Assembly (NCBI GenBank): GCA_050736615.1
Contig: JBOHWL010000189.1
Span: forward strand, 1-42,829
Length of the DNA stretch: 42,829 bases
Origin: JBOHWJ01 sp050736615
GTDB lineage: Bacteria; Desulfobacterota; Binatia; Binatales; Binataceae
Direction: 5' to 3'
Positions 14,506 to 23,829 of the stretch are shown in pieces. Within the stretch, counting starts at the first letter, position 1. Every line of letters begins with the position of its first letter. The notes beneath the pieces were generated by a model. That model had not been told where the DNA came from, made no database searches, and saw only the letters and a list, made by a program, of their open reading frames with translations. The position numbers and the translations under genes are program-made.

Positions 14506-17500
14506 GGCTTGATCGTGTGGGGCTTGATGATATTGATGGGCAAGCTCAGCATTTTTGCCACGAATTCAGCCACCGATGTGATCGGTTTGGGCCTGACGTG
14601 CGGATCACTGGCCGGGCCGCTCACCTGGAAATATGCCGCGAGCAATCCGTTGCTGCCATTGGCGAGATTCTCGCCGATTACCGGGACCTTTTTGATTAGC
14701 CAGTTGACCGTATTGAAGGGAATCAGCGCGATTCGCATGTTCATCGTACCGCTGGCGAAAGCGATATCGCCCTGCGCGGCAATGTCCATCACCGGCCCCT
14801 CGAGTCTCAGGTTTTGCGTATAAAAGTCGCCCTTGTCCCCCTGGAAATTGGCCGTCAGGCTCTTGAACGGGATACCGGTCTGGCTCAGGTCGGGAACCTT
14901 GGCGGTGAGCCAGGTTTTCAGATCGATTAGGCTCAGGATGCGAGTGAGCAGGGTGAATTTGTTGAGCCTGCCAGCGCGGATGTAGACCGCCGCCGTGCCG
15001 GCCAGAGTGTCAAAAAAATCCGCATCGGTATCCGCCCACAGATTGGCGCTCGCATAGAGCCTGCCCGCAATCGGCGAATCGCGGCGGGCGCCCGACAGTA
15101 GGAAGAGCGAGGCCGCGTCCATGTCGATGAGGCGGCCTTTCATGTTGATCCAGTCGTTGGCGGCGCGTCCCGCAATGTCGAGCCGCACCCGCCCCTGCAT
15201 GGAATCCGCCTTGAAGTTGTATACGCGCCAGTTGACCGCATCATGGGTGAAGTCAGTGCTGACGTTGGTCATGTGCAACTTGGCGAAATTGGCCCGCAAC
15301 GCCACGATGTGCCCGGTCACCGGAAGCGGGAAAAAATGCGTGGGCGTCTTCGGCGACCATGGCAAACGAATAAAACTCATCACCTCGAAGTCAAGCCTTT
15401 GCGCTGAAGCGTCGATGCGCAGCGCCGGATGGGACAAGTCGGGTACCGTCAGGTTGAAACTCACCGGCGCGCCTTCGAGTTGCGCCGCCGGAATCGTGAG
15501 TTTCAAGCCGCGGCCGTCTAAGCTCAGAGTCGCCGATTGCACGTCCAACGGTGAGCGCAGAAAGCCGAATTGCACTCTGCCGCGCCCCATCGTGAGCTTG
15601 CCCTTGATGATCGGCTGGCCGCCCTGCGCCCGGTCGCTGTTGATCGTCAGCGCGCCACCAAGCTTTCCGTCCACGCCAATCTGGTCCGGCGGCACGAACA
15701 GTGGCACCCATTGCGCGGCCCGTAGGCGATGAAGTCCCAGCGTGAAGTGATGGAACAAAGGTAACGGCGCGTGGGGTGTGAGGCGTCCGTTGACAGTCAG
15801 GCTGGCGCCGCTTGCGGGCGCGTTGGCGGGCACCGCGATCAGCCGGTTGAAGGTGACTCCGCGCGGCCGCACGTCGATCACGCCAGTTTCAAGCGCGATC
15901 GGCGCGGGGGTGTTTCTGACCGCGAACTCCACTTGGCTTACGTCGAGCTGGGCGGCGTAAGCCGCGGGCGTGGATAATTTCAAGCGAGACAGTTTTCCCG
16001 ACGCTGTCAGCCTGACGGGGACTTGGCCGCGCAGATATTCAATTGCCCCCAGTTTTTTGCGTGCGGGCTTGCTCATCAGACGGAGCGCCAAGGGATAAAG
16101 CTCGTCAAGCTTGGCTTCGCCGCGCGCGTTCATCCGGTAGCTGATAATCTCCGGCGCTTTGCGCAGGTCGCTGAATAAATCGAGCTCTACGAGCTCCGAT
16201 TCCCCGATGTTCGCGGAGGTTTGGCGCAAATCAAGCATGCCGCCGTGATAGGTCAATTGGGTATCCAGACGCGTGATCGGCGGAATCATCGTGGCGGCGG
16301 GTGGCGCGTATCCCACGGCGGTGACAACCGCGCTGATGCGCAAGTTGTCACGGAACGTTTGTAGCGTCCAGTCTTGGATGGGTGTGGCTGAAGCGAAATC
16401 GGCCTGAGCCAAGGTCAATTCCCCGGCGGTCAGGCCGTTGGCGAACGTCACCATGGATTGAGGTATCTGGCGGAAGTTCCTTAACCATACTTTCAGTTGG
16501 TCAAGAGGAATTCGGATGCCACCAATAGTGAAAGCGGCCGACCGTTGAGGCTGGTAAGGTGAGATAATCGAACCGGCGCCGCTGGCGAGTAACCGCTGGT
16601 CTTGGCGCAGCGTCATACCGCTCAACGTCAACTTTTGCGGCGTGGCGTCGAATTTGCCGGCTAGAGTCGAACTACCCAGATGTAAGGGCGCTTTAAGGGC
16701 TGTACCCGCGGCGGTCAAGTCGTTAAAGACCAGCGAACCAGTGCCGGCAAGTTCGCCATCGTGCGCGAGCATTATGCTGGTGCTTGCCTCGGCGACGCCG
16801 CTGATCAATACGCCGCCGGCGATTTCCATCCGTGAAACCTTCAAGCTCCAAAACCATAGATGGCCTTTGGCAATCACGAGCGGCGAGGAGGTGACCTTCC
16901 GGCCCAGCCAGAGATCACCCGCCACATGCAGGCTGGCAACCGGGTGCGGCTCGAAGCGTCCATCGAAAGTCAGCCGCCACGGCCAATTTCCGCCATGGCG
17001 ATGTTGGCGGCGCGCTGACACATCGAAGTCGCGGACCAGCATGCGGCCGCGGTGGCCGAAAACCTGGCCGCTGTCCAGGTCGAAGCGCAAGGCCACGTCC
17101 GAGAGCTGGCGCAATACCTCCGTAGTTTTCTCGATCACCGCCGGAGTCAGTCCGGGCATCGTCGCGCCGGACACTGGCGGAATGGTGGGCGGAAGATGAA
17201 CGTGGGGATGATCCAGCACCAGCGCGTGCAGTGGCAATCCACGCGCGGTCAGAATCGTATGATAGCTGACCACCGCCTTGATATCGTCGAGCGTGGCCAA
17301 TTCCGCGCCATCCTTGAAGACGCGGGGCCGCTTCAGAATCACGTCCAAATGGCTATTGAAGCTTAAGCGGCTGCCGGCGATAACAATCTTGTAGCCGGTG
17401 CGCCGCTCGATGCGCCCTAGCACCAACCGGACCAGGCGGGCTTGATTATAAAACGCCAGCAGCGCGGCCACGACGGTGGCGATCAGCAGCACGGCTACGC

Positions 17501-17528
17501 CAAGAACAAGATAGCGGACGAATCTCAT
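14502..17528 (-). CDS. Large AsmA-like / DUF3971-type membrane-anchored protein
   Basis: A protein of 1008 residues with one N-terminal membrane helix (about residues 3-25) and a huge beta-rich exported region, as in AsmA/TamB/YhdP proteins. These are thought to form elongated channels moving phospholipid between inner and outer membranes. The C-terminal AsmA-type segment is clear: LTANFQGDKGDFYTQNLRLEGP and IAAQGDIAFASGTMNMRIAL, then IKKVPVIGENLANGSNGLLAAYFQVSG with a final DP motif. ATG 17528 lies 36 bases after the typA stop; a start at 17606 would overlap typA. Its presence supports a diderm cell. It is co-directional with typA and coupled to the DUF2064 gene. Confidence 0.85.
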   Translation of the reverse strand: MRFVRYLVLGVAVLLIATVVAALLAFYNQARLVRLVLGRIERRTGYKIVIAGSRLSFNSHLDVILKRPRVFKDGAELATLDDIKAVVSYHTILTARGLPLHALVLDHPHVHLPPTIPPVSGATMPGLTPAVIEKTTEVLRQLSDVALRFDLDSGQVFGHRGRMLVRDFDVSARRQHRHGGNWPWRLTFDGRFEPHPVASLHVAGDLWLGRKVTSSPLVIAKGHLWFWSLKVSRMEIAGGVLISGVAEASTSIMLAHDGELAGTGSLVFNDLTAAGTALKAPLHLGSSTLAGKFDATPQKLTLSGMTLRQDQRLLASGAGSIISPYQPQRSAAFTIGGIRIPLDQLKVWLRNFRQIPQSMVTFANGLTAGELTLAQADFASATPIQDWTLQTFRDNLRISAVVTAVGYAPPAATMIPPITRLDTQLTYHGGMLDLRQTSANIGESELVELDLFSDLRKAPEIISYRMNARGEAKLDELYPLALRLMSKPARKKLGAIEYLRGQVPVRLTASGKLSRLKLSTPAAYAAQLDVSQVEFAVRNTPAPIALETGVIDVRPRGVTFNRLIAVPANAPASGASLTVNGRLTPHAPLPLFHHFTLGLHRLRAAQWVPLFVPPDQIGVDGKLGGALTINSDRAQGGQPIIKGKLTMGRGRVQFGFLRSPLDVQSATLSLDGRGLKLTIPAAQLEGAPVSFNLTVPDLSHPALRIDASAQRLDFEVMSFIRLPWSPKTPTHFFPLPVTGHIVALRANFAKLHMTNVSTDFTHDAVNWRVYNFKADSMQGRVRLDIAGRAANDWINMKGRLIDMDAASLFLLSGARRDSPIAGRLYASANLWADTDADFFDTLAGTAAVYIRAGRLNKFTLLTRILSLIDLKTWLTAKVPDLSQTGIPFKSLTANFQGDKGDFYTQNLRLEGPVMDIAAQGDIAFASGTMNMRIALIPFNTVNWLIKKVPVIGENLANGSNGLLAAYFQVSGPASDPHVRPKPITSVAEFVAKMLSLPINIIKPHTIKP

Positions 17529-17563
17529 GTAATCGTGCGCCGCGCCGCCGCTATAGGCCGGAA

Positions 17564-19411
17564 TTACTCGCTCTCGAGCGCCTCCGGCATCGCAACATCG
17601 GACCATCCCGCGCGATGCTTGCCGCGCTGGGCGGTCTTGAGGATACGGTTGCGGACGCGCACCGATTTGGGCGTAAGTTCAACCAGCTCCTCTTCATCGA
17701 TCCATTCCAGAGCGGTATCCAGCGTCAACACGCGTGGCGGTGAGAGCCGGATGGCTTCGTCATGACCCGCCGCACGGATATTGGTCAGCTTCTTCTCGCG
17801 GCATACGTTGACGGGTAGATTGGTCTCGCGCGCGTACTCGCCGACGATCATGCCTTCGTAGACCGGTTCGCCGGCGCCGATAAAGAAACGTCCACGCTCC
17901 TGCAAATGAAAAATCGCGTAGCCGCTGGCGACGCCTTCGCGATCAGAAATCATTGCGCCGTTTTGCCGCGAGCGGATCGTCCCGCACCATGCACCGTAGC
18001 CGTTAAAGACCGAATGCATCACGCCGAGGCCGCGGGTCTCGGCGAGGAAACGGCCGCGAAAACCGATGAGACCGCGGGCTGGAGCATCGTATTCGAGCCG
18101 CACCCGGCCGCTCGCATGGGTTTCCATGTTGCGCAGTCTGCCTTTGCGCGCTGAGAGGAATTGCGTCACCGTCCCGATGTATTCCTCCGGAATGTCGATC
18201 ACCAGGAATTCCATCGGTTCCGCCAGCGCGCCGTCGGCCTGCCGCGTGATGACGGTTGGCTTCGAGACCTGCAACTCGTAGCCCTCGCGCCGCATGGTTT
18301 CGAGGATCACGGCAAGCTGCAGTTCACCGCGGCCGATCACGCGCCAGGCGTCGGGGCCGAGCGGTTCGACGCGGACGCTGACGTTCCGGCGCGCTTCAAA
18401 ATCAATCCGTTCGCCCAGCTTGCGCGACGTCACGAAAGTGCCTTCACGCCCGCTCCAGGGCGAGTTGTTGACCGAGAAGGTCATTGCGACCGTGGGTTCG
18501 TCCACCCGAATCGCGGGTAGCGGCCGCGGGTTGTCCAATTCCGCGATAGTCTCGCCGATTTCGATATCCTCGACGCCCGCCACCATCACGATATCGCCCG
18601 CGCGCGCCTCGCCGAGTTCCGCGCGCTTAAGCCCCTGCCATCCGTAAAGCCGCGCGATCTTGCAGGTGCCGCGACTACCATCGCGACGGCACAACGAATA
18701 AGTCGCGCCCGCCACCAGGACGCCTGATACCAGCCGCCCAATCGCGAGCCGGCCGACGTAATCGTCATAGGCGAGATTATTAACCTGGAATTGGATGCTT
18801 GACGCCGGATCGACTTCGGGCCCGGGCAGATGGGCGATAATCGCCTCGAACAGCGGTTTTAGATCGACGCCGTTATCGGTGAGCCTGGCTGACGCGCTGC
18901 CGGCGCGGGCGTTGGTATAGAGCACCGGAAAATCAAGCTGATCCTCGTTGGCGCCGAGGTCGATAAAGAGATCATAGATTTCATCGAGCACTTCGGCCGG
19001 CCGCGCGTCGGCACGATCGATTTTGTTGATGCATACGATCGCCGGCAAACCCGCCTCCAACGCCTTCTTCAGCACGAAACGGGTTTGCGGCAGCGGTCCC
19101 TCGCACGCATCCACCAACAGCAGCACGCCATCCACCATCGAAAGTGTGCGTTCAACTTCGCCGCCAAAATCAGAATGGCCCGGCGTATCGACGATGTTGA
19201 TGCGCGTCTGGGCCCACACGATCGAAGTATTCTTGGCCATGATCGTGATGCCGCGCTCACGTTCGAGCGCAAACGAATCCATTACCCGATCGACCAACTG
19301 CTCGTTGGCGCGAAACACGCCCGATTGGCGCAAGAGAGCGTCCACAAGCGTGGTTTTGCCGTGATCGACGTGGGCTACGATGGCGAGATTACGAATATCC
19401 TGGCGTCGCAT
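17564..19411 (-). CDS. typA: Translational GTPase TypA/BipA
   Basis: A 615-residue ribosome-binding GTPase related to EF-G. It is involved in 50S assembly and growth under cold or stress. The G1 loop is AHVDHGKTTLVDALL (residues 13-27), the switch I region carries RERGITI, G3 is DTPGHSDFGGEV, and G4 is NKIDR. Domain V follows (PTVITR, MEFLVIDIPEEYIG), and the TypA-specific C-terminus includes GRFFIGAGEPVYEGMIVGEYARETNLPVN, split here over residues near 480-520. Length is normal. It is the first of a three-gene run (typA, AsmA-like, DUF2064), with 93 bases to the next gene upstream. Confidence 0.96.
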   Translation of the reverse strand: MRRQDIRNLAIVAHVDHGKTTLVDALLRQSGVFRANEQLVDRVMDSFALERERGITIMAKNTSIVWAQTRINIVDTPGHSDFGGEVERTLSMVDGVLLLVDACEGPLPQTRFVLKKALEAGLPAIVCINKIDRADARPAEVLDEIYDLFIDLGANEDQLDFPVLYTNARAGSASARLTDNGVDLKPLFEAIIAHLPGPEVDPASSIQFQVNNLAYDDYVGRLAIGRLVSGVLVAGATYSLCRRDGSRGTCKIARLYGWQGLKRAELGEARAGDIVMVAGVEDIEIGETIAELDNPRPLPAIRVDEPTVAMTFSVNNSPWSGREGTFVTSRKLGERIDFEARRNVSVRVEPLGPDAWRVIGRGELQLAVILETMRREGYELQVSKPTVITRQADGALAEPMEFLVIDIPEEYIGTVTQFLSARKGRLRNMETHASGRVRLEYDAPARGLIGFRGRFLAETRGLGVMHSVFNGYGAWCGTIRSRQNGAMISDREGVASGYAIFHLQERGRFFIGAGEPVYEGMIVGEYARETNLPVNVCREKKLTNIRAAGHDEAIRLSPPRVLTLDTALEWIDEEELVELTPKSVRVRNRILKTAQRGKHRAGWSDVAMPEALESE

Positions 19412-19504
19412 TTGTTGGGTAAACAGTAAAACGCGACCGAACTGGAGCGGCCGCGTTCTGGTAGTCTACCCGTCCGAATCGATGATGTAAACGCGGGTGG
19501 CCAC

Positions 19505-19972
19505 TCAGTGCCGCGCGTCGCCGGCCACGTTGCCGGAGCTTTGCGGAAAGACGCTCAGGCGTACGCGGCAATCGCCAAAGCTTTCCCCATAGCACAAATC
19601 GGCCACGACGCCCGGCTTGGGTTCGTCCGCTTCACGCGCGTAGCCAGGGCAAATCCATCGATCACCCCGCCGATACATTGCGACCGCGTAATAGCTGCCG
19701 GCGGCGAGATGGCCAGTGATCGACTCGCCGAGCGTGCGGGTTGAAATCACGGTGAAACCGTCATGACCGGTGCCGAGTTGAAATTGCATCAGCGTCAGGA
19801 CCCAGCCACGACCGCCGTTGGCGACGCTGTATGTGACTGGAGTGTTGGCGGTGAACACGGGTTTGTCGCGGCACAACCACGGTCGGGGCTCAACCGCCGC
19901 CGCATTTGCCGCGAACATGGCGAGCAACATCATCATCGTGACCAGAACCATTCCCGTGCGGATCCCGCGCAT
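19505..19972 (-). CDS. Secreted protein of unknown family
   Basis: A 155-residue exported protein. The signal peptide is strong: MRGIRTGMVLVTMMML then an Ala-rich stretch with a probable cut after ANAAA near residue 26. The mature part is small and beta-rich, and has cysteines at PWLCRDK, RWICPGY, DLCYGES and GDCRV, probably forming two disulphides. It starts 44 bases after the mutase stop on the same strand and could be transcribed with it. I do not recognise the family. Confidence 0.65.
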   Translation of the reverse strand: MRGIRTGMVLVTMMMLLAMFAANAAAVEPRPWLCRDKPVFTANTPVTYSVANGGRGWVLTLMQFQLGTGHDGFTVISTRTLGESITGHLAAGSYYAVAMYRRGDRWICPGYAREADEPKPGVVADLCYGESFGDCRVRLSVFPQSSGNVAGDARH

Positions 19973-20016
19973 ATGTTCCTCAACCCCTCCCGCCGCACTG
20001 CCGCGGGTGCCACGTA

Positions 20017-21948
20017 CTATTCGACTTTGGATGCCTCGGCAACTTCGATTATGCGTGCGACGATCGCGCCCAGATTGGAGTCCCTGGGCGTGAACACGGC
20101 TGCCACGCCGAGCGCGCGCAAACGGGCGCGATCCTGTTCGGGAATAATGCCGCCCATCACGAGCTTGACCTCGGATGCGCCGCGCCGTTGCAATATTTCA
20201 AGTGCCTCACGCGCGATTCGCATGTGTGCGCCCGCCAGACTGCTGATCGCCAGTACGTCGGCATCTTCCTGCAGCGCGGCCTCGACCAGTTGTAGGGGCG
20301 TCTGCTTGAAGCCGGCGAGAATGACTTCCATCCCGGCCTGCATACAGGCATGCGCGAGCAGTTTGACCGCGTTGATATGGCCGTCGAGTCCCGCCTTGCC
20401 CAAGGCGAGACGAATTTTACGCTCGCTGCGCGGCAGGTTGAAGGAGGCGACGACGGCAGCGCTGTCGAGCATCGGAGGGGTGTAGCGGCCGCCCGTGGCG
20501 GCTTCAATCGAGCTGGTCCATTCGCCCACGGTACCACCCGCGCGCGCCAATGCGAGCGTCGCTTCCATCGTACCGTCGCCGGCGGCGGCGCGCTCGAGTT
20601 GTTCGCGCGCCCGCGCGACTTCGCTCGCCACGCGATTGCCGCGCCACGTCCGCAGTGCCGCGAGCCGGTCGCGTTCGAGCGCGTCGTAATCGAGGGACTC
20701 GGCCGGCGCGCCGGGCGGCGCGAGGCCGATCTCGCCGATGAAGGCATTGACTCCAATCTGGACGATCTCGCCGCTTTCCAACCGCTGTTGCCGTTGAGCC
20801 AGGGCGCGCGTGAGCTCACCGCTCACGATCACGATGGCGCGGGTGTAACCAGCCTCGCGCAGGCGCAGCGCTGTCGCGCGCGCGCTATCACAGGTCTCGG
20901 CGGTGACCCGCTCGATCACCCGGCTGCCCTCGAAAATGTCGCCGTAAGCCGCGATGCCGGTTTCGTGCATCAGCACCTGCTGGGTGCGCAGCCCAATGAG
21001 TTGTTCGGCCTGGTCCGGCAACGCCATCGCCTCGCGAAAGCCCGGCAATTGCAAAGCATTGACGCGTGCGCCGGCGGAGATCACGACCGGCAGCGCTTCG
21101 TAAGCGATACGGATGATATTGACCTCGGGTTGCTGCTCGGTCAGCGTCAACGAACGCACCTGGCATCCCGCGCGAAAGGCGACATCCGCGATGCCATACT
21201 GTTCAGCACAAAGCTCGCGCCACAATTTGAAGTACGCGCGGATCTTGCAAATTTCGGGCACGAGCTCGATACCGCTGTTGATAAAGAACGAAATGCGCTT
21301 GACGGTCTGGACGAAGGCATCTCGCGCCAGATGCGGACGCAGCGCGTCCAGCAGCATCAGCGCGTTGCCGAAGGCATAGCCGATTTCCTCAGCCGGGCCG
21401 GCGCCGCTCTCCATATAGTGATAGCCGCAGCAGTTGATCGGGTTCCAGTTGGGAACGCGTTCGACCGCAAATTTTATCAGGGCGGTCGAGAGGCGCAACG
21501 ACACTTCAGGTTGAAAAATCGAAGTCCCGCGCGCGACGTACTCCTTGAGCAGATCGTTTTGCGTGGTGCCGCGCAGTTGTTCCCACGGGATTCCATGGTG
21601 GTCCGCGACCACCAGGTAAAGCGCCAACAAAAACGGCGCTGTGGCATTGATTGTCATCGAGGTGTTGATCTGATCGAGCGGAATACCGGCCAGCAATTGT
21701 TCCATGTCCCGCCAATGGGAAATCGATACTCCCGCTTTGCCGACTTCGCCGGTGGCGACCGCCGCGTCGGCGTCATAGCCGTTCTGAGTGGGCAGGTCGA
21801 AGGCGATGGACAGGCCGCGCTGACCTTGCGCGAGATTGTTGCGGAAGCGGCGATTGGCCTGCGCGGCGTCGCCAAAGCCGGCGTAGGTGCGGATGATCCA
21901 AGGCTCGCGGGCTGGCCGGCGGCTAGCTGGGTTAGTCGTTTGCGGCAT
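20017..21948 (-). CDS. B12-dependent acyl-CoA mutase, ethylmalonyl-CoA mutase (Ecm/MeaA)-like
   Basis: A 643-residue fusion of the TIM-barrel mutase domain (about 1-480) and a cobalamin-binding domain (about 505-643). The barrel resembles Ecm/MeaA more than classic methylmalonyl-CoA mutase: FDLPTQNGYDAD, INTSMTINATAPFLLALY, GTTQNDLLKEYVARGT, NWNPINCCGYHYMESGAG and LTLTEQQPEVNIIRI. Ecm turns ethylmalonyl-CoA into methylsuccinyl-CoA. In the B12 domain, the DxHxxG motif reads DGHINA (Asp522, axial-ligand His524, Ala527 in place of Gly). SSL near 570 and GG near 599 are kept. GGAGGATAAG directly precedes the ATG. The ArsA-like gene lies 72 bases upstream. Isobutyryl-CoA or other acyl-CoA mutase activity is possible. 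Confidence 0.85.
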   Translation of the reverse strand: MPQTTNPASRRPAREPWIIRTYAGFGDAAQANRRFRNNLAQGQRGLSIAFDLPTQNGYDADAAVATGEVGKAGVSISHWRDMEQLLAGIPLDQINTSMTINATAPFLLALYLVVADHHGIPWEQLRGTTQNDLLKEYVARGTSIFQPEVSLRLSTALIKFAVERVPNWNPINCCGYHYMESGAGPAEEIGYAFGNALMLLDALRPHLARDAFVQTVKRISFFINSGIELVPEICKIRAYFKLWRELCAEQYGIADVAFRAGCQVRSLTLTEQQPEVNIIRIAYEALPVVISAGARVNALQLPGFREAMALPDQAEQLIGLRTQQVLMHETGIAAYGDIFEGSRVIERVTAETCDSARATALRLREAGYTRAIVIVSGELTRALAQRQQRLESGEIVQIGVNAFIGEIGLAPPGAPAESLDYDALERDRLAALRTWRGNRVASEVARAREQLERAAAGDGTMEATLALARAGGTVGEWTSSIEAATGGRYTPPMLDSAAVVASFNLPRSERKIRLALGKAGLDGHINAVKLLAHACMQAGMEVILAGFKQTPLQLVEAALQEDADVLAISSLAGAHMRIAREALEILQRRGASEVKLVMGGIIPEQDRARLRALGVAAVFTPRDSNLGAIVARIIEVAEASKVE

Positions 21949-22020
21949 CTTATCCTCCGGCCTGCCGCCGGATAACTAAGCGTAATTGCCCGCGTCCGCT
22001 GATACCAGAACTTTGGGAGC

Positions 22021-22929
22021 TCACAGCGAGGCGAGTTGCTCGGCCATCGCGCACGTGAGTGCCTGCCCCGAGAGCCCGCGCCATTCCTTCAGCTCGATGA
22101 TCGGGCTTCCGATACGACGCTCCAGAACGCCACGCGCGCGGCGTTCACGCGCGCGGCGGCTAAGCTCGCGCCGTGCGATTTCCAGCAAATGGCCGTTGGC
22201 CTGCGAGGATTGGCCGACGCGCCGGGTCAGGCGTGCCACGTCGGCGGAATCGAATGCGGCCGGGCTGGCGCGGTTAAGGATGATCGCGGCGGTCTCGAGC
22301 CCCAGGTGATAAAGCGCCGCGTGGGTCTCCAGCGTTTCAGCAATCGGGAGCGGTTCGGCGGTGGTCACTTGCACCAGGGCGCATTTATCGTCGCGCAGAA
22401 ACCCCGCAACGGCGCGAGCTTCGCGCCCCACCATGCTGTCGCCGAAGGTCTCGCGCGCGGCAAACGGCATCCGGATGAGGCTCAATGCTTGTCCGCTGGC
22501 GGGAGCGTCGAAGATCATTAAGCCCCACGGCGGGCGCGACGGATCACGCCGTTCGATCTCGTGATAGACCTTACCCATCATGGTGAGCTCACGCACCGCA
22601 GGCGCGGCGGCAACGAAATATTGATAAAGATTGCTGGCCTTGATGACGCGCAAGATGGGACGCGGTACCACGAAGCTCAGATATTCTTCGAGCGACTCCT
22701 GGCCGCCGAGATGCATCGACCAGAGATTGCTTTCGAGTGCGACCGGCTCATAACCGGGCTTTTTGCCGTACGCGGCGGCGACCGGCGTGCGCGGGTCCGC
22801 CTCGATTATCAAGGCGGCGGTGCCATGACGTGCGGCGTAGGTTCCGATGGCGGCGCTGGCGCTGCTGCGGCCCACACCGCCCTTGCCGATCATAAGCAGC
22901 GCGCGATGATCTAATAGCCGCTTCAACAT
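22021..22929 (-). CDS. ArsA/GET3-like P-loop ATPase with altered P-loop
   Basis: A 302-residue protein of the ArsA/GET3 branch of SIMIBI ATPases. The deviant Walker A is GKGGVGRSS: the signature Lys16 is kept, but the phosphate-binding Lys is Arg21 (codon CGC). LIIEADPRTP near residue 40, a LMIFDAPASGQALSLIRMP switch region near residue 140 and VQVTTAEPLPIAET near residue 190 match the family. There is no arsenite cysteine triad, no arsenic operon and no tail-anchor-binding segment evident. It lies just upstream of the mutase, same strand. B12 mutases usually need a SIMIBI GTPase (MeaB/ArgK) for cofactor loading, so a mutase-maintenance role is a tempting inference only. Confidence 0.8.
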   Translation of the reverse strand: MLKRLLDHRALLMIGKGGVGRSSASAAIGTYAARHGTAALIIEADPRTPVAAAYGKKPGYEPVALESNLWSMHLGGQESLEEYLSFVVPRPILRVIKASNLYQYFVAAAPAVRELTMMGKVYHEIERRDPSRPPWGLMIFDAPASGQALSLIRMPFAARETFGDSMVGREARAVAGFLRDDKCALVQVTTAEPLPIAETLETHAALYHLGLETAAIILNRASPAAFDSADVARLTRRVGQSSQANGHLLEIARRELSRRARERRARGVLERRIGSPIIELKEWRGLSGQALTCAMAEQLASL

Positions 22930-23230
22930 TGGTTCGGTGGAATTAAACTGTCATTCATGATGCGCCGGGGATTTGGTTCTCGAGCCAATCGCGCAACGAT
23001 GAACCCGCAGCTTTTCGTTCCGACGATCTCAATCCGCCGGCATCAATTGTGACATTTAGGGCGTGGGGCTGTAATCGATTTAGGCCCATCCTGTCCGTAT
23101 TAGAGGACAACACCGCGAGCGGACGGGCGTGGAAACAAAGCTTCGAACTAACGCCGGGCTAAAGCTGAGCGCGGGACGATCCGGCATCCGGAGCAGGAGA
23201 CGGGCTGCCAACCATAATCATCCGCGCCAG

Positions 23231-23428
23231 TGGAGGCTCTGATGCATCCGCCGCTAGGAAATATTTGCCCAAGTCTCGCCTGTCATTGCAAGCGCGGCGA
23301 GCAATCCCCGAAAACGGCTCATTTCTTTCGGTTTGTTCGGGATTCTTCACTTCCTGAAACGCACCTCGCAGACTCGTTTGCTCGCTCCGCCAATGGCGGA
23401 CTCCATTTGGAATGACAACGGACTTGCG
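23231..23428. repeat. Interspersed inverted-repeat element in the 565-bp gap 22930-23494
   Basis: A degenerate outer end (GGAGGCTCTGATGCATCCG) is followed by CCCAAGTCTCGCCTGTCATTG and a GAGCAATCCCCG arm. The matching CGGGATTCTTCAC arm, the 18-mer at 23358-23375 and GGAATGACAACGGACTTGCG close the element. It is the same layout as 5752-5995, shorter at the right. In the rest of the gap (22930-23230) I see no gene and no clear signal; it is the probable promoter region for the ArsA-like gene. Confidence 0.7.
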
Positions 23429-23494
23429 TTTCCTTGGCGCAACGCAAACTCGAGCAAGCGGTGAGCCCGCACGCGCGCTCTCAGAAACTCGCAC

Positions 23495-23800
23495 TCAACA
23501 ATTACGATGCCTCATCTGGGCGTTGACGAGAACATGGGCCACGCGCAGCAAGGATTGAGCATCTTCGGACAACGATAGATATTCGCTGGCGGTGGTGGCG
23601 CGCAAAGCGAGTCCATCATCGGACGCGGCGAGCACGATGATTTCGCCGCATTGCTTACAGATACTTACGTCGTTAAGACCGGGCCTTTTGCGTCCGGCGA
23701 TTCCGCCCGCCTCGGCCAACTGTGTGCCACACGAAGGGCAGCACGAACTTCGTATGCAAATCTCGGGTTGCGGTTGCCAGTCAAAACTTTTCGATTCCAT
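23495..23800 (-). CDS. Small zinc-ribbon protein, unknown function
   Basis: A 101-residue protein with one probable zinc ribbon: CCPSCG (Cys21/Cys24) and CKQCG (Cys48/Cys51), with a 23-residue loop between. A Leu/Ala-rich helical C-terminal part follows, with no signal peptide. Such small proteins are often annotated hypothetical; zinc-ribbon proteins can bind DNA, RNA or protein partners, but nothing here decides. It stands alone: a 30-bp palindrome lies just upstream of its start and an interspersed element lies downstream. Confidence 0.6.
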   Translation of the reverse strand: MESKSFDWQPQPEICIRSSCCPSCGTQLAEAGGIAGRKRPGLNDVSICKQCGEIIVLAASDDGLALRATTASEYLSLSEDAQSLLRVAHVLVNAQMRHRNC

Positions 23801-23829
23801 GCGATTTCATTTCCCCCAACGAGGGTTCT

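Noticed and set aside
20350..21975. A 541-codon open frame on the plus strand
   Set aside because: It is exactly antisense to the mutase, is Arg/Asp-rich with no family, and arises from the high-GC codon pattern.
22947..22957. TGTCATTC upstream of the ArsA-like gene
   Set aside because: The eight-base match stands alone, with no arm or outer end nearby.
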